A stretch of 64,000 bases of DNA, taken from the NCBI RefSeq assembly GCF_024181725.1, contig NZ_CP028908.1, forward strand, positions 2,841,501 to 2,905,500. The letters run 5' to 3'. The DNA comes from Bradyrhizobium sp. WD16 (GTDB lineage: Bacteria; Pseudomonadota; Alphaproteobacteria; Rhizobiales; Xanthobacteraceae). Positions 27,471-35,820 of this stretch are shown one piece after another. Made by a program: the position numbers and the translations under genes. The notes below the pieces were generated by a model. The model did not search any database and was not told the origin of the DNA. It saw nothing but the letters and a program-made list of their open reading frames with translations. Position 1 is the first letter of the stretch, and the number at the start of each line of letters is the position of its first letter.

Positions 27471-27641
27471 TCACGCCGGCATCGTCGCCGCGATCCGCAT
27501 CGACAGCACCGTGAGGGCGACCATCAGGCCGAGCGATAGCGAGCCGATCGCCAGCGATGCCGCAACGATGCTGCAGCGATGCGAGGCGGCGAGAACGCGG
27601 CGATGGTCGAAGCCGTGCCGAGAGGCCGACGGCCGGGACAT
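27471..27641 (-). CDS. small single-pass membrane protein, hypothetical
   Basis: A 56-residue ORF from ATG 27641 to TGA 27471-27473: a basic N-terminus (MSRPSASRHGFDHRRVLAAS) followed by one hydrophobic segment (SLAIGSLSLGLMVALTVLSM). AAAGG lies upstream of the ATG. GC-rich third positions and the positive-inside layout support coding. No family recognised. Confidence 0.5.
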   Translation of the reverse strand: MSRPSASRHGFDHRRVLAASHRCSIVAASLAIGSLSLGLMVALTVLSMRIAATMPA

Positions 27642-27751
27642 GAGTAAACCTTTGGCTGCCCAGACGAATCAGTCGCGGGCCAAGGTGCCTCAGGGCGCCG
27701 CCGAGATTGTGGCGGCACTGGAGCCTTCTCCGCTCCGATTCAATCGGAGCG

Positions 27752-27810
27752 GACGCTCGTACGACGAATTCGCTGCGATGCTGATACGAGCATCAGATCC
27801 ACCGCGCTAG
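27752..27810 (+). repeat. degraded palindromic module C (cluster 4)
   Basis: Aligns with the loop and right arm of the 13297 copy (AATTCGCTGCGATGCTGA, then ATCAGATCC and a CTAG end), but the left outer arm is lost and several stem positions are changed. A separate 21-base palindrome (CGCTCCGATT...) sits at 27731-27751. Confidence 0.6.
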
Positions 27811-27831
27811 TGTGGCGTCTCGCCACACTAG
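27807..27831 (+). repeat. internally deleted module A (cluster 4)
   Basis: Only the two outer arms remain: CTAGTGTGGCG, a TCT loop, and CGCCACACTAG. It is an 11-bp perfect hairpin with CTAG on both ends, followed by the recurring linker (GCTTTGATTTTG). Confidence 0.8.
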
Positions 27832-27844
27832 CGCTTTGATTTTG

Positions 27845-27919
27845 CTAGTGTCCTTATGTCTCCGAATGACCGTGCGAGCATGAGGCAAATGGAGCGGTAA
27901 TTCGGAGACAGGACACTAG
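27845..27919 (+). repeat. palindromic module D (cluster 4)
   Basis: A 75-base copy in the same orientation as 13371, with the same G/A stem mismatch and a diverged loop (GCATGAGGCAAATGGAGC). Its right CTAG (27916-27919) provides the TAG stop codon of the minus-strand GST gene. Confidence 0.9.
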
Positions 27920-28545
27920 CCGTCGGCTGCGTTCGCCGCAGAAGACAGCATCGGCACGAAGCGCGGCGTCCCTTCGATGCGACGCAACCAGGCTCCCACC
28001 GCCGGAAAGCCGGACAGGTCGTAACCGCATTCGCCGGCGAGATGGGTGTAGCCGTAGAGCGCGATGTCGGCGACCGTAAGCTGGCTGGCTGCGAAATAGG
28101 ACCGGTCGCGCAGGTGATGCTCCATCACCTGCAGCGCGCGATACCCCCGTTCGGTCCAGTCTTCGAGTGAATGGGCATGCAGTTCGCGCCCGCCTTTGAC
28201 CAGCGACAGCCAGAAATAGGCGGCGCCGAGATTGGGTTCGAGCGCGTGCTGTTCGAAGAACATCCATCGCATCATGTCGGCCCGGTCGAGCCGGCTCTCC
28301 GGCGCCAGGGCGCTGCCCGCTGCCACATACCAGAGGATCGCGTTGGATTCGGCGAGATAGCGGCCCTCAACAACCTCAAGTAGCGGAACCTGGCCGCTCG
28401 GATTCTTCGCCAGGAATTCCGGTGTGCGGCTTTCGCCCTTGAGGATGTCGATCTCGATGGCTTCGTAAGGCACGTCGAGCAGCGCCAGCGCGAGGCGAAC
28501 CTTGTAGCTGTTTCCAGAGTGCTGCATTGTAAAGAGCTTGTACAT
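27916..28545 (-). CDS. glutathione S-transferase family protein
   Basis: A 209-residue GST from ATG 28545 (MYKLFTMQHSGNSYKVRLAL). Thioredoxin-fold marks are NPSGQVPLLEV and LAESNAILWYVAAGS; the C-terminal domain has LTVADIALYGYTHLAGE. It closely parallels the GST at 46141 (both contain DILKGESRTPEFLA-type segments: KGESRTPEFL), so they are likely paralogues. The stop codon TAG is formed by the terminal CTAG of an adjoining module D repeat. Confidence 0.87.
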   Translation of the reverse strand: MYKLFTMQHSGNSYKVRLALALLDVPYEAIEIDILKGESRTPEFLAKNPSGQVPLLEVVEGRYLAESNAILWYVAAGSALAPESRLDRADMMRWMFFEQHALEPNLGAAYFWLSLVKGGRELHAHSLEDWTERGYRALQVMEHHLRDRSYFAASQLTVADIALYGYTHLAGECGYDLSGFPAVGAWLRRIEGTPRFVPMLSSAANAADG

Positions 28546-28763
28546 CGGACGGCGCTTGTGTCTCACACCCGCGGCTCGGGTGTTCAGCGGCGGGTCCGAC
28601 GATCATTTAATCGGACCGCCTGATGGAATCGGCCGTAAGGGGGCCGGTGACGATGGTCGAGAATGGGCCGAGGGCCGACGGCCTGCAACCCCCGCGATCC
28701 CAAACAGGGGGGCTTGCTAGGAATGCTGCGCTGCGCAGCACAATTGTTTCCCGCGCAGCGGCA

Positions 28764-29999
28764 TCACGGATGCGCGAGTAGTACCCTCAGACCTGCACGC
28801 GAGCCGAAGATGGCGCGGCGCAACGTGAAGACATAAAGCGCCGCGACCGTGGCGAAGCCGATCGGGATCAGAACCGCGTCGGCGATGCCGCGCGCCAGCA
28901 GCGGCACTGTCCAGGCCGCGGCGAGCAGGCTGATCTCGCCATCGTGAAAGCCCTCGTCGAGGCCATGGCGAACGAGGAAGGCAATGGCGACCCCGAGCAC
29001 GGCGAGGTCATAGTCGAGTACGTAGGGGGTGGCGAGCAGGCAGGCCGTCGCCAGTGCCGCTGCCTTCAGTGCTCCGCTCGCCCGGCTGTGCCAGAGCCAG
29101 GCGAGACTCGATGCGAGAGCCAGGGCAAGCACAGCCTGCATCGCATAGGCCGTTGGCACGCCGGCACCCCACATTCGCATCGCTGCGAACAGCGACTGGA
29201 TCTTGGCCCAGCCGGTGCCGCCCTGTTCGAGCACGATCGTTTGCGTGAAGGTGGTCGAGGCGGCGAAGGCGCGCCACACATCGCTGCCCAGGGTGATGAG
29301 CGTCGCCCCCACCAGGGCAGCGATGGCGGCGGCGGCCGCGGCAATGACGCGCCAATGACCGCCAGCCACCAGGGCGATGGGAATCAGAATGCCGAATTGC
29401 GGCTTATAGGCGAGCAGCCCGAACAACGCTCCGGCGAGCAGCGGACGGCGCTCGAGGGCGCAGAGTGCACCGGCGAGCAGGGCGGCCGTGAGGAAGCCAT
29501 TCTGGCCATGGCCGATATTGACGAAGACGGCGGGAAAGGCGAAGGCGGCAAGCCAGACGTCGCGCGCCGGAACGGGCGCCGGCACAATTGCGCGAATTGC
29601 GATTCCGTAGGCCGTGCCGCTGAGCAGCAGCCAGAGCAGGAGGCCTGGGCCATAGGGCAGGGCCGCCGCTGCCGCGGCCACAGCGAAGAAGAACGGTGGG
29701 TAATGCCAGCCGTAGAACGGCACCTCGCGCCCGTCGAACGCGGCTTTTTCGGCCGCATGCTGGCGGGCGGGGTCATAGGCGTCGGTGGCGCGGCCTTGAT
29801 AGACCAGGGCACCTGCTGCGTAGACGCTGGAAAAATCCGTTCCCAGGGGCTTGCCGTTGCGGTCGACGAGACGGTCGGCCATCGCCGCCCAGATCGTCAG
29901 CGCGGCAACCGCCATGGCGAGCAGCATCAGGCTATAGTTGCGCAAGCGCGCCCGCGTCAGCCAGGCGCCGGTCCGCACTGCATGCCGAAGATGATCCAT
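28764..29999 (-). CDS. glycosyltransferase family 87 (DUF2029) membrane protein
   Basis: A 411-residue polytopic membrane protein with about ten hydrophobic segments. The motif RNGKPLGTDFSSVYAAGALV, an acidic residue in the first periplasmic loop, and YGWHYPPFFF are typical of GT87 polyprenyl-linked mannosyltransferase-like proteins. GHGQNGFLTAAL and GLLAYKPQFG also fit. ATG 29999 is only 5 bases from the CTAG end of a module D repeat, so the gene's 5' leader is repeat sequence. Acceptor unknown. Confidence 0.82.
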   Translation of the reverse strand: MDHLRHAVRTGAWLTRARLRNYSLMLLAMAVAALTIWAAMADRLVDRNGKPLGTDFSSVYAAGALVYQGRATDAYDPARQHAAEKAAFDGREVPFYGWHYPPFFFAVAAAAAALPYGPGLLLWLLLSGTAYGIAIRAIVPAPVPARDVWLAAFAFPAVFVNIGHGQNGFLTAALLAGALCALERRPLLAGALFGLLAYKPQFGILIPIALVAGGHWRVIAAAAAAIAALVGATLITLGSDVWRAFAASTTFTQTIVLEQGGTGWAKIQSLFAAMRMWGAGVPTAYAMQAVLALALASSLAWLWHSRASGALKAAALATACLLATPYVLDYDLAVLGVAIAFLVRHGLDEGFHDGEISLLAAAWTVPLLARGIADAVLIPIGFATVAALYVFTLRRAIFGSRAGLRVLLAHP

Positions 30000-30004
30000 T
30001 CGCC

Positions 30005-30078
30005 CTAGTGTCCCGTCTCCGAATGACCGCTTCGTTTGCCTCACGCTCGCACGGTCATTCGGAGACATAGGGACACTA
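30005..30078 (-). repeat. palindromic module D (cluster 5), inverted
   Basis: A 74-base copy with both CTAG ends. Its stem has GACCG paired with CGGTC, where the 15093 copy has TACCG paired with CGGTA: a compensatory pair change. It abuts the start of the GT87 gene. Confidence 0.9.
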
Positions 30079-30092
30079 GCAAAATCAAAGTG

Positions 30093-30171
30093 CTAGGGTG
30101 GCTTATGTCTCGCAATTGCCTACGAGAGGGTTGCCGCGAAGGGCATAGGCAATTGCGAGACGCCACACTAG
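30093..30171 (-). repeat. palindromic module A (cluster 5), inverted
   Basis: A 79-base copy, reverse orientation, left terminus CTAGGGTGG (one change). Joined to module D by the recurring linker at 30079-30092. Lies 180 bases upstream of the aminotransferase gene. Confidence 0.9.
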
Positions 30172-30335
30172 GGATCTTGCCGATTGTTGCGCAAACGTTA
30201 CGGGCTGCGCGTTTAAGGCTTTGTTAGCCGCGGGGGATTTTGGCGCAATTTCCAAAGTTTCTTGCGGTGCGGCGATGCCCGCTTTAGGGTGCGGCCCTGC
30301 CCGAAAACCGATCCCGGGAGCCCACAGGGCCCTGA

Positions 30336-31556
<1,221 letters not shown>

Positions 31557-31904
31557 CACCGCGCAGGACACGCCGCGGGCGGCTTTCCCGCCGTTGAATC
31601 GTCTTTAAGTTGAACCGTTCCCACGGTTTTTGCGACCCAAGTCGGATTGTTCCAGCTTGGGTCTTTATCTTTTCATCAGCCCCGCGCGCGGAACGTTGTT
31701 TCTCCTGTGGACGATGCGCGCGGATCCGACGAATGGCGTGAAATCCTTTAGACAGTTTTCGCAATTTCCGGTCAGAGTAGCGGTGCCTCCGCGGCTCATT
31801 TGCCACGGTTAGGAGAATTCGCGGCATTTTTGGGCCACCGCCATGTTTTTGACACGGCGTGCGCTTCAACGTCCGCCCCGTTCCAACTTCTTGGAGTCTC
31901 CCAA
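31557..31904. other. intergenic region between aatA and the first DUF992 gene
   Basis: 348 bases without a supported gene. Holds the aatA terminator (31634-31673) and the leader of the DUF992 gene. Short frames here lack ribosome sites. Confidence 0.45.
31634..31673 (+). terminator. intrinsic terminator of aatA
   Basis: GACCCAAG (31634-31641) pairs with CTTGGGTC (31656-31663) and is followed by TTTATCTTTT. The loop is 14 bases. Confidence 0.7.
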
Positions 31905-32426
31905 ATGCGTCTGTTTGCCTCCGTCGGCTTCGCCGCCGCCACCCTCATTGCTTCAATGTCCGCCGCCAGCGCCCAGCAGGCCGTCCAGGTCGGCATCCTC
32001 GAGTGCCAGGGCGGCCAGAATGTCGGCTTCGTCGTCGGCTCGGCCACCCAACTGGAATGCGTGTTTCGTGCCAACAACGGCGCGCCGCCGGAGCCGTACG
32101 TTGCCACCGTGCGTCGCTATGGCCTCGACCTCGGCGTGACCGAGCAGACCGGCTTGGCCTGGGCAGTCAATGCGCCGACCTATCGTCTCGGCCGCGGCGC
32201 GCTGGCCGGTCACTTCGGCGGTGTCGGTGCCAATGCCACCGTGGGTGTGGGCGTCGGTGCCAACCTGCTGGTTGGCGGCTCGGCCAATGCCTATTCGCTG
32301 CAGCCGCTTAGCCTGCAGGGCCAGACCGGCCTGAGCGCAGTCGCTGGCATCGTCGATGTCGACCTGCATCCGGTGTTCCCGGCGCCGCGGCGTCACGTTC
32401 GTCATCATCGCCGCCACCACCACTGA
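31905..32426 (+). CDS. DUF992 domain-containing exported protein with His-rich tail
   Basis: A 173-residue protein from ATG 31905 (GGAG upstream). The signal peptide MRLFASVGFAAATLIASMSA ends near ASAQ. The DUF992 core contains VQVGILECQGGQNVGFVVGS, VRRYGLDLGVTEQTGLAWAV and a Gly/Val-rich barrel-like segment ending SLQPLSLQGQTGLSAVAGI. The C-terminus RRHVRHHRRHHH is unlike its neighbour and could bind metal or anions. Function of DUF992 is unknown. A terminator separates it from the second copy. Confidence 0.88.
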   Translation: MRLFASVGFAAATLIASMSAASAQQAVQVGILECQGGQNVGFVVGSATQLECVFRANNGAPPEPYVATVRRYGLDLGVTEQTGLAWAVNAPTYRLGRGALAGHFGGVGANATVGVGVGANLLVGGSANAYSLQPLSLQGQTGLSAVAGIVDVDLHPVFPAPRRHVRHHRRHHH

Positions 32427-32454
32427 GCGGTCAGATCGGCCGATCCGCGACATC

Positions 32455-32483
32455 AAGAGGCCCGCGCAAGCGGGCCTCTTTGC
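32455..32483 (+). terminator. intrinsic terminator between the DUF992 genes
   Basis: An 11-bp perfect stem AAGAGGCCCGC / GCGGGCCTCTT with a GCAA tetraloop (32466-32469), ending in TTTG. Placed 28 bases after the first DUF992 stop. Confidence 0.8.
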
Positions 32484-32610
32484 GTCGGCGTTGAAGTATG
32501 TCCGCGGCTATGGATTGATCGTTCCACGATCAGCCGTCATGCGAATCGCTTCTCTATTTCTCACTTTCTGCTTCCGATTTTTCCAGAAGCAACACCGGGA
32601 GACTCGCCCC

Positions 32611-33084
32611 ATGCGTCGTCTGTCAGCCTACCTGGGAGGAGCCGCCCTCGTGCTCGCCGTTTCGTCTGCCGCCGTCGCGGAAGAACGCGTTCAGGTCGGG
32701 GTGCTGGAGTGCCGCGGCGGTGCCAGCGTCGGCTTCATTGTCGGGTCGGTGACCAACCTCGCCTGCGTGCTGCGTGCCGACAGCCGGCCGCCGGATTATT
32801 ATGTCGCCCAGATCCGCAAGGTCGGCCTCGACCTCGGCATCACCGAGCAGAGCTCGCTGGCGTGGGCGGTGTTCGCGCCCACCAGCCGGATGGGCCCCGG
32901 CGATCTCTCCGGCAATTACGGCGGCGTCCAAGGCAGCGCCGCCCTCGGCGTCGGACTCGGCGGCAACGCGCTGGTCGGGGGGTCGAGCAATTCGTTTGCG
33001 CTGCAGCCGCTCAGTGTCCAGGGCCAGGTCGGGATCAGCGTCGCTGCCGGTGTCGCCGATCTGACTCTGCGGCCCGGTCGCTGA
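32611..33084 (+). CDS. DUF992 domain-containing exported protein (second copy)
   Basis: A 157-residue paralogue of the preceding gene. Signal peptide MRRLSAYLGGAALVLAVSSA ends near AVAE. Core matches: VQVGVLECRGGASVGFIVGS, IRKVGLDLGITEQSSLAWAV, and SFALQPLSVQGQVGISVAAG. It lacks the His-rich tail. Separate terminator and leader suggest independent transcription of the two copies. ATG 32611 lies 12 bases after ACCGGGAGA. Confidence 0.88.
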   Translation: MRRLSAYLGGAALVLAVSSAAVAEERVQVGVLECRGGASVGFIVGSVTNLACVLRADSRPPDYYVAQIRKVGLDLGITEQSSLAWAVFAPTSRMGPGDLSGNYGGVQGSAALGVGLGGNALVGGSSNSFALQPLSVQGQVGISVAAGVADLTLRPGR

Positions 33085-33120
33085 TCAGGACGGAACGCGA
33101 TACCTGCACTTGAGACGCGA

Positions 33121-33152
33121 CTGCGCGGATCAACGCCGCGCAGCATGTTTCC
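33121..33152 (+). terminator. terminator-like hairpin after the second DUF992 gene
   Basis: CTGCGCGG (33121-33128) pairs with CCGCGCAG (33136-33143), followed by CATGTTTCC. An 8-bp stem with a weak T-run. Confidence 0.45.
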
Positions 33153-33230
33153 ACCTTGCCAAGCCGGGCAACCCCTGAGAGCATCATGGGCCGACCCAAT
33201 CACGGGCCGAGCTCCAGTCAGGAGGCGGCA

Positions 33231-35282
33231 ATGGGACATGACGTCAGAAGTCCCCGAGGTCCCCGGTGCATTGCACTGGTGGGACCCTTCCAAAGCGGCA
33301 AGACCACTCTTCTCGAAGCCATTCTCGCGCGCACAGGCGCGCTCGCAAAGGCAGGCACCGTCGACGCTGGTACGAGTTTCGGGGATTCGTCCCCAGAGGC
33401 GCGCGCTCATCGCATGAGCGTTGCGCTCACCGCAGCCACCACGACTTTCATGGGTGACAACTATACTTTCCTCGACTGTCCTGGGTCGGTCGAGTTCGCG
33501 CACGATATGCGTGCGGTGCTGCCGGCCATCGACGCCGCGGTGGTGGTGTGCGAAGCCGACGAACGCAAGCTGCCGCAGCTCCAGATCATCCTGCGCGATC
33601 TTGAGGATCTCGGCATCCCGCGCTTTCTGTTCCTCAACAAGATCGACAAGGCCGACCAGCGGATCAGCGATGCGCTGGCCCTGCTGCAACCCGCCTCGCG
33701 TCAGCCGCTGGTGCTGCGTCAGATCCCGCTCTGGAACGGCAACCTGATCGAGGGCTTCGTCGATCTCGCGCTGGAACGCGCCTTCGTCTACCGCGAGCAC
33801 ATGCCGTCCGAGGTGGTCGCGCTCGAGAGCGGTGATCTCGATCGCGAGAAGGAAGCGCGCTTCACCATGCTGGAGCGTCTGGCCGATCACGACGACCGCC
33901 TGATGGAGCAGTTGCTGGAGGATGTGCCGCCGCCGCGCGATGCGGTCTTCGACGATCTCGCGCGGGAATTGCGCGAGGGCCTGATCTGTCCGGTTCTGCT
34001 GGGTTCGGCGGCGCGCGAGAACGGTGTGCTGCGGCTGATGAAGGCCCTGCGCCACGAATGTCCCGGCATCGACGCCACCGCACAGCGGCTCGGTGTCGAG
34101 GCCGTGGGCAAGGACGCCATCGCCTATGTGCTCAAGACCGTCCATCTTCAGCACGGCGGCAAGATCTCGCTGGCGCGGGTGCTGGCCGGCCGGCTCGAAG
34201 ACGGCGCCATGCTGCAGACGGCGCGCGGCACCAGCGGTCGGGTTTCCGGAATGACCGCGCCGTCGGCGTCGGGCGAGGCCAAGCGCAGCAGCGCCGAGGT
34301 CGGCGACGTCGTTGCGCTCGGGAAGCTGGATCAGATCCACACCGGCGACACGCTGTCGTCGGGCAAGACCGCGCCGGCAGCGATCGCCGAGATTGAACCG
34401 TTGCCGCCGGCGCTGGCGACCGCGGTCGCGGCGCCCGATCGCAAGGACGACGTCAAGCTCGGCCAGGCGCTCGCCCGGCTGGCCGACGAGGATCCTTCGC
34501 TGGTGGTGCAGCACGATCCGCTCAGTCACGAGATGGTGGTTTGGGGGCAGGGCGAGATGCACCTGCGCGTCGCCCTTGAGCGGTTGCGGGAACGTTTCGG
34601 CGTCGCCGTCAAACAGCATACTCCTCCGGTCGGCTATCTGGAGACGATCCGCAAGCATGCGACCCAGCGCGGCCGTCACAAGAAGCAGTCAGGTGGTCAT
34701 GGGCAGTATGGCGACGTGCTGCTCGAAATCCGTCCGCTGCCGCGCGGCAGCGGTTTCACCTTCGAAGAAAAGATCGTCGGCGGCGCGGTGCCGCGCAACT
34801 ACATCCCCGCGGTCGAGGACGGGGTTCGCGACGCGCTGACCCGCGGCCCGCTCGGGTTTCCGGTGATCGATGTCGCAGTGACACTGGTCGACGGCTCCTA
34901 TCACACGGTGGATTCCTCCGACCTCGCCTTCCGCACCGCGGCGCGGGGCGGCGTGTCCGAGGCCCTGGCACAATGTCAGCCCGTGCTGCTGGAGCCGATC
35001 GACGAGGTGGAGATCGTCTGCCCCAGCGACGCCACCGCGCGGATCAACGCCATTCTGTCCGGACGGCGCGGACAGATTCTGTCCTTCGACACCCGCGACG
35101 GCTGGACCGGCTGGGATACGGTGAGGGCAATGATGCCCGAGGCCGAGATCGGTGACCTGATTGTCGAATTGCGCTCGGCGACCGCCGGCTCGGGCGGTTT
35201 CACGCGGCGCTTCGATCACATGGCGGAGGTGACGGGTCGGGCAGCCGACCAGATCATCGCGGCGCATCGCACCGCGGCCTGA
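33231..35282 (+). CDS. elongation factor G-like protein (EF-G paralogue, divergent G domain)
   Basis: A 683-residue EF-G-type GTPase. ATG 33231 is chosen for its AGGAGG site; ATG 33186 and a start at 33156 are in frame. The P-loop is GPFQSGKT (18-25), not the GHVDAGKT of true EF-G. The switch-I RGITI is replaced by HRMSV, and G3 is DCPGS (82-86) instead of DTPGH, so the catalytic histidine is absent. NKID (136-139) is intact. Domains II, III, IV and V follow, including GQGEMHLRVALERLRERFGV and GGHGQYGDVLLEI. It is not the str-operon fusA. This looks like the 'elongation factor G-like' family of unknown role. Confidence 0.88.
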   Translation: MGHDVRSPRGPRCIALVGPFQSGKTTLLEAILARTGALAKAGTVDAGTSFGDSSPEARAHRMSVALTAATTTFMGDNYTFLDCPGSVEFAHDMRAVLPAIDAAVVVCEADERKLPQLQIILRDLEDLGIPRFLFLNKIDKADQRISDALALLQPASRQPLVLRQIPLWNGNLIEGFVDLALERAFVYREHMPSEVVALESGDLDREKEARFTMLERLADHDDRLMEQLLEDVPPPRDAVFDDLARELREGLICPVLLGSAARENGVLRLMKALRHECPGIDATAQRLGVEAVGKDAIAYVLKTVHLQHGGKISLARVLAGRLEDGAMLQTARGTSGRVSGMTAPSASGEAKRSSAEVGDVVALGKLDQIHTGDTLSSGKTAPAAIAEIEPLPPALATAVAAPDRKDDVKLGQALARLADEDPSLVVQHDPLSHEMVVWGQGEMHLRVALERLRERFGVAVKQHTPPVGYLETIRKHATQRGRHKKQSGGHGQYGDVLLEIRPLPRGSGFTFEEKIVGGAVPRNYIPAVEDGVRDALTRGPLGFPVIDVAVTLVDGSYHTVDSSDLAFRTAARGGVSEALAQCQPVLLEPIDEVEIVCPSDATARINAILSGRRGQILSFDTRDGWTGWDTVRAMMPEAEIGDLIVELRSATAGSGGFTRRFDHMAEVTGRAADQIIAAHRTAA

Positions 35283-35431
35283 TCGGCCGAACTGATCGTC
35301 GGCGCGGGAGGTGAGGCGGTCTCGTCGCTGGACACCCGCTCTCCTCCTCGCGTTCGGCCGGCGGAGTCGAGCGTCCCGCACTGTCGTCTGCGGCCGTGCC
35401 CAGCCACGCCCGACGCCCGTCGTCCCCCAGT

Positions 35432-35509
35432 CTAGTGTGGCGTCTCGCAATTGCCTATGCCCTTTGCGGCAAGCCCCTGTAGGCAATTGCGAGACATAAG
35501 CCACACTAG
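35432..35509 (+). repeat. palindromic module A (cluster 6)
   Basis: A 78-base copy, same orientation as 13116. It abuts module B directly through a shared CTAG (35506-35509), with no linker. Confidence 0.9.
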
Positions 35510-35581
35510 TGTCCCGTTTCCAACGTTCGTATCCCATTGCAGCAGGCGCTCATACGAACGTTGGAAACAAGGGGACACTAG
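35506..35581 (+). repeat. palindromic module B (cluster 6)
   Basis: A 76-base copy differing from the 13208 copy at only one visible base (GTCCCG versus GTCCTG). Both ends are CTAG. Confidence 0.92.
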
Positions 35582-35820
35582 ACCGGGCAACCGATGCGCT
35601 CGTCCCTGATCGCACCGTCGCGGAGGACCGGATCTCCAGCTTGAAGAAGGGGATAACAGCAGATTGCGAGCGAGCGTCTCGTCTCGACACAAACCATGGT
35701 GTCGCGGCTCCGCATGACCCGGATAGGCGAGGCAGCGGTTTTCTGCTAATCGGTTTCATCCGACCGTCGGCATCCCCGGATGCCCGCCTCCGCCTCCTCC
35801 AACGAAAGATCCTGACTGCC

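Larger units (their letters stand above)
35283..35820. other. intergenic region with repeat cluster 6
   Basis: 538 bases between the EF-G-like gene and the SulP gene. It holds modules A and B at 35432-35581. The stretches on either side (35283-35431 and 35582-35820) contain no supported gene. A long open frame entering the SulP gene begins inside module B and is not a credible start. Confidence 0.5.

Noticed and set aside
28724-28740. Palindrome TGCTGCGC-T-GCGCAGCA after the GT87 gene
   Set aside because: A single short hairpin without a T-run or other copies; too little to call a terminator or repeat.
32916-34679. A 587-residue minus-strand frame antisense to the EF-G-like gene
   Set aside because: No recognisable domain; the + strand has a full translational GTPase.
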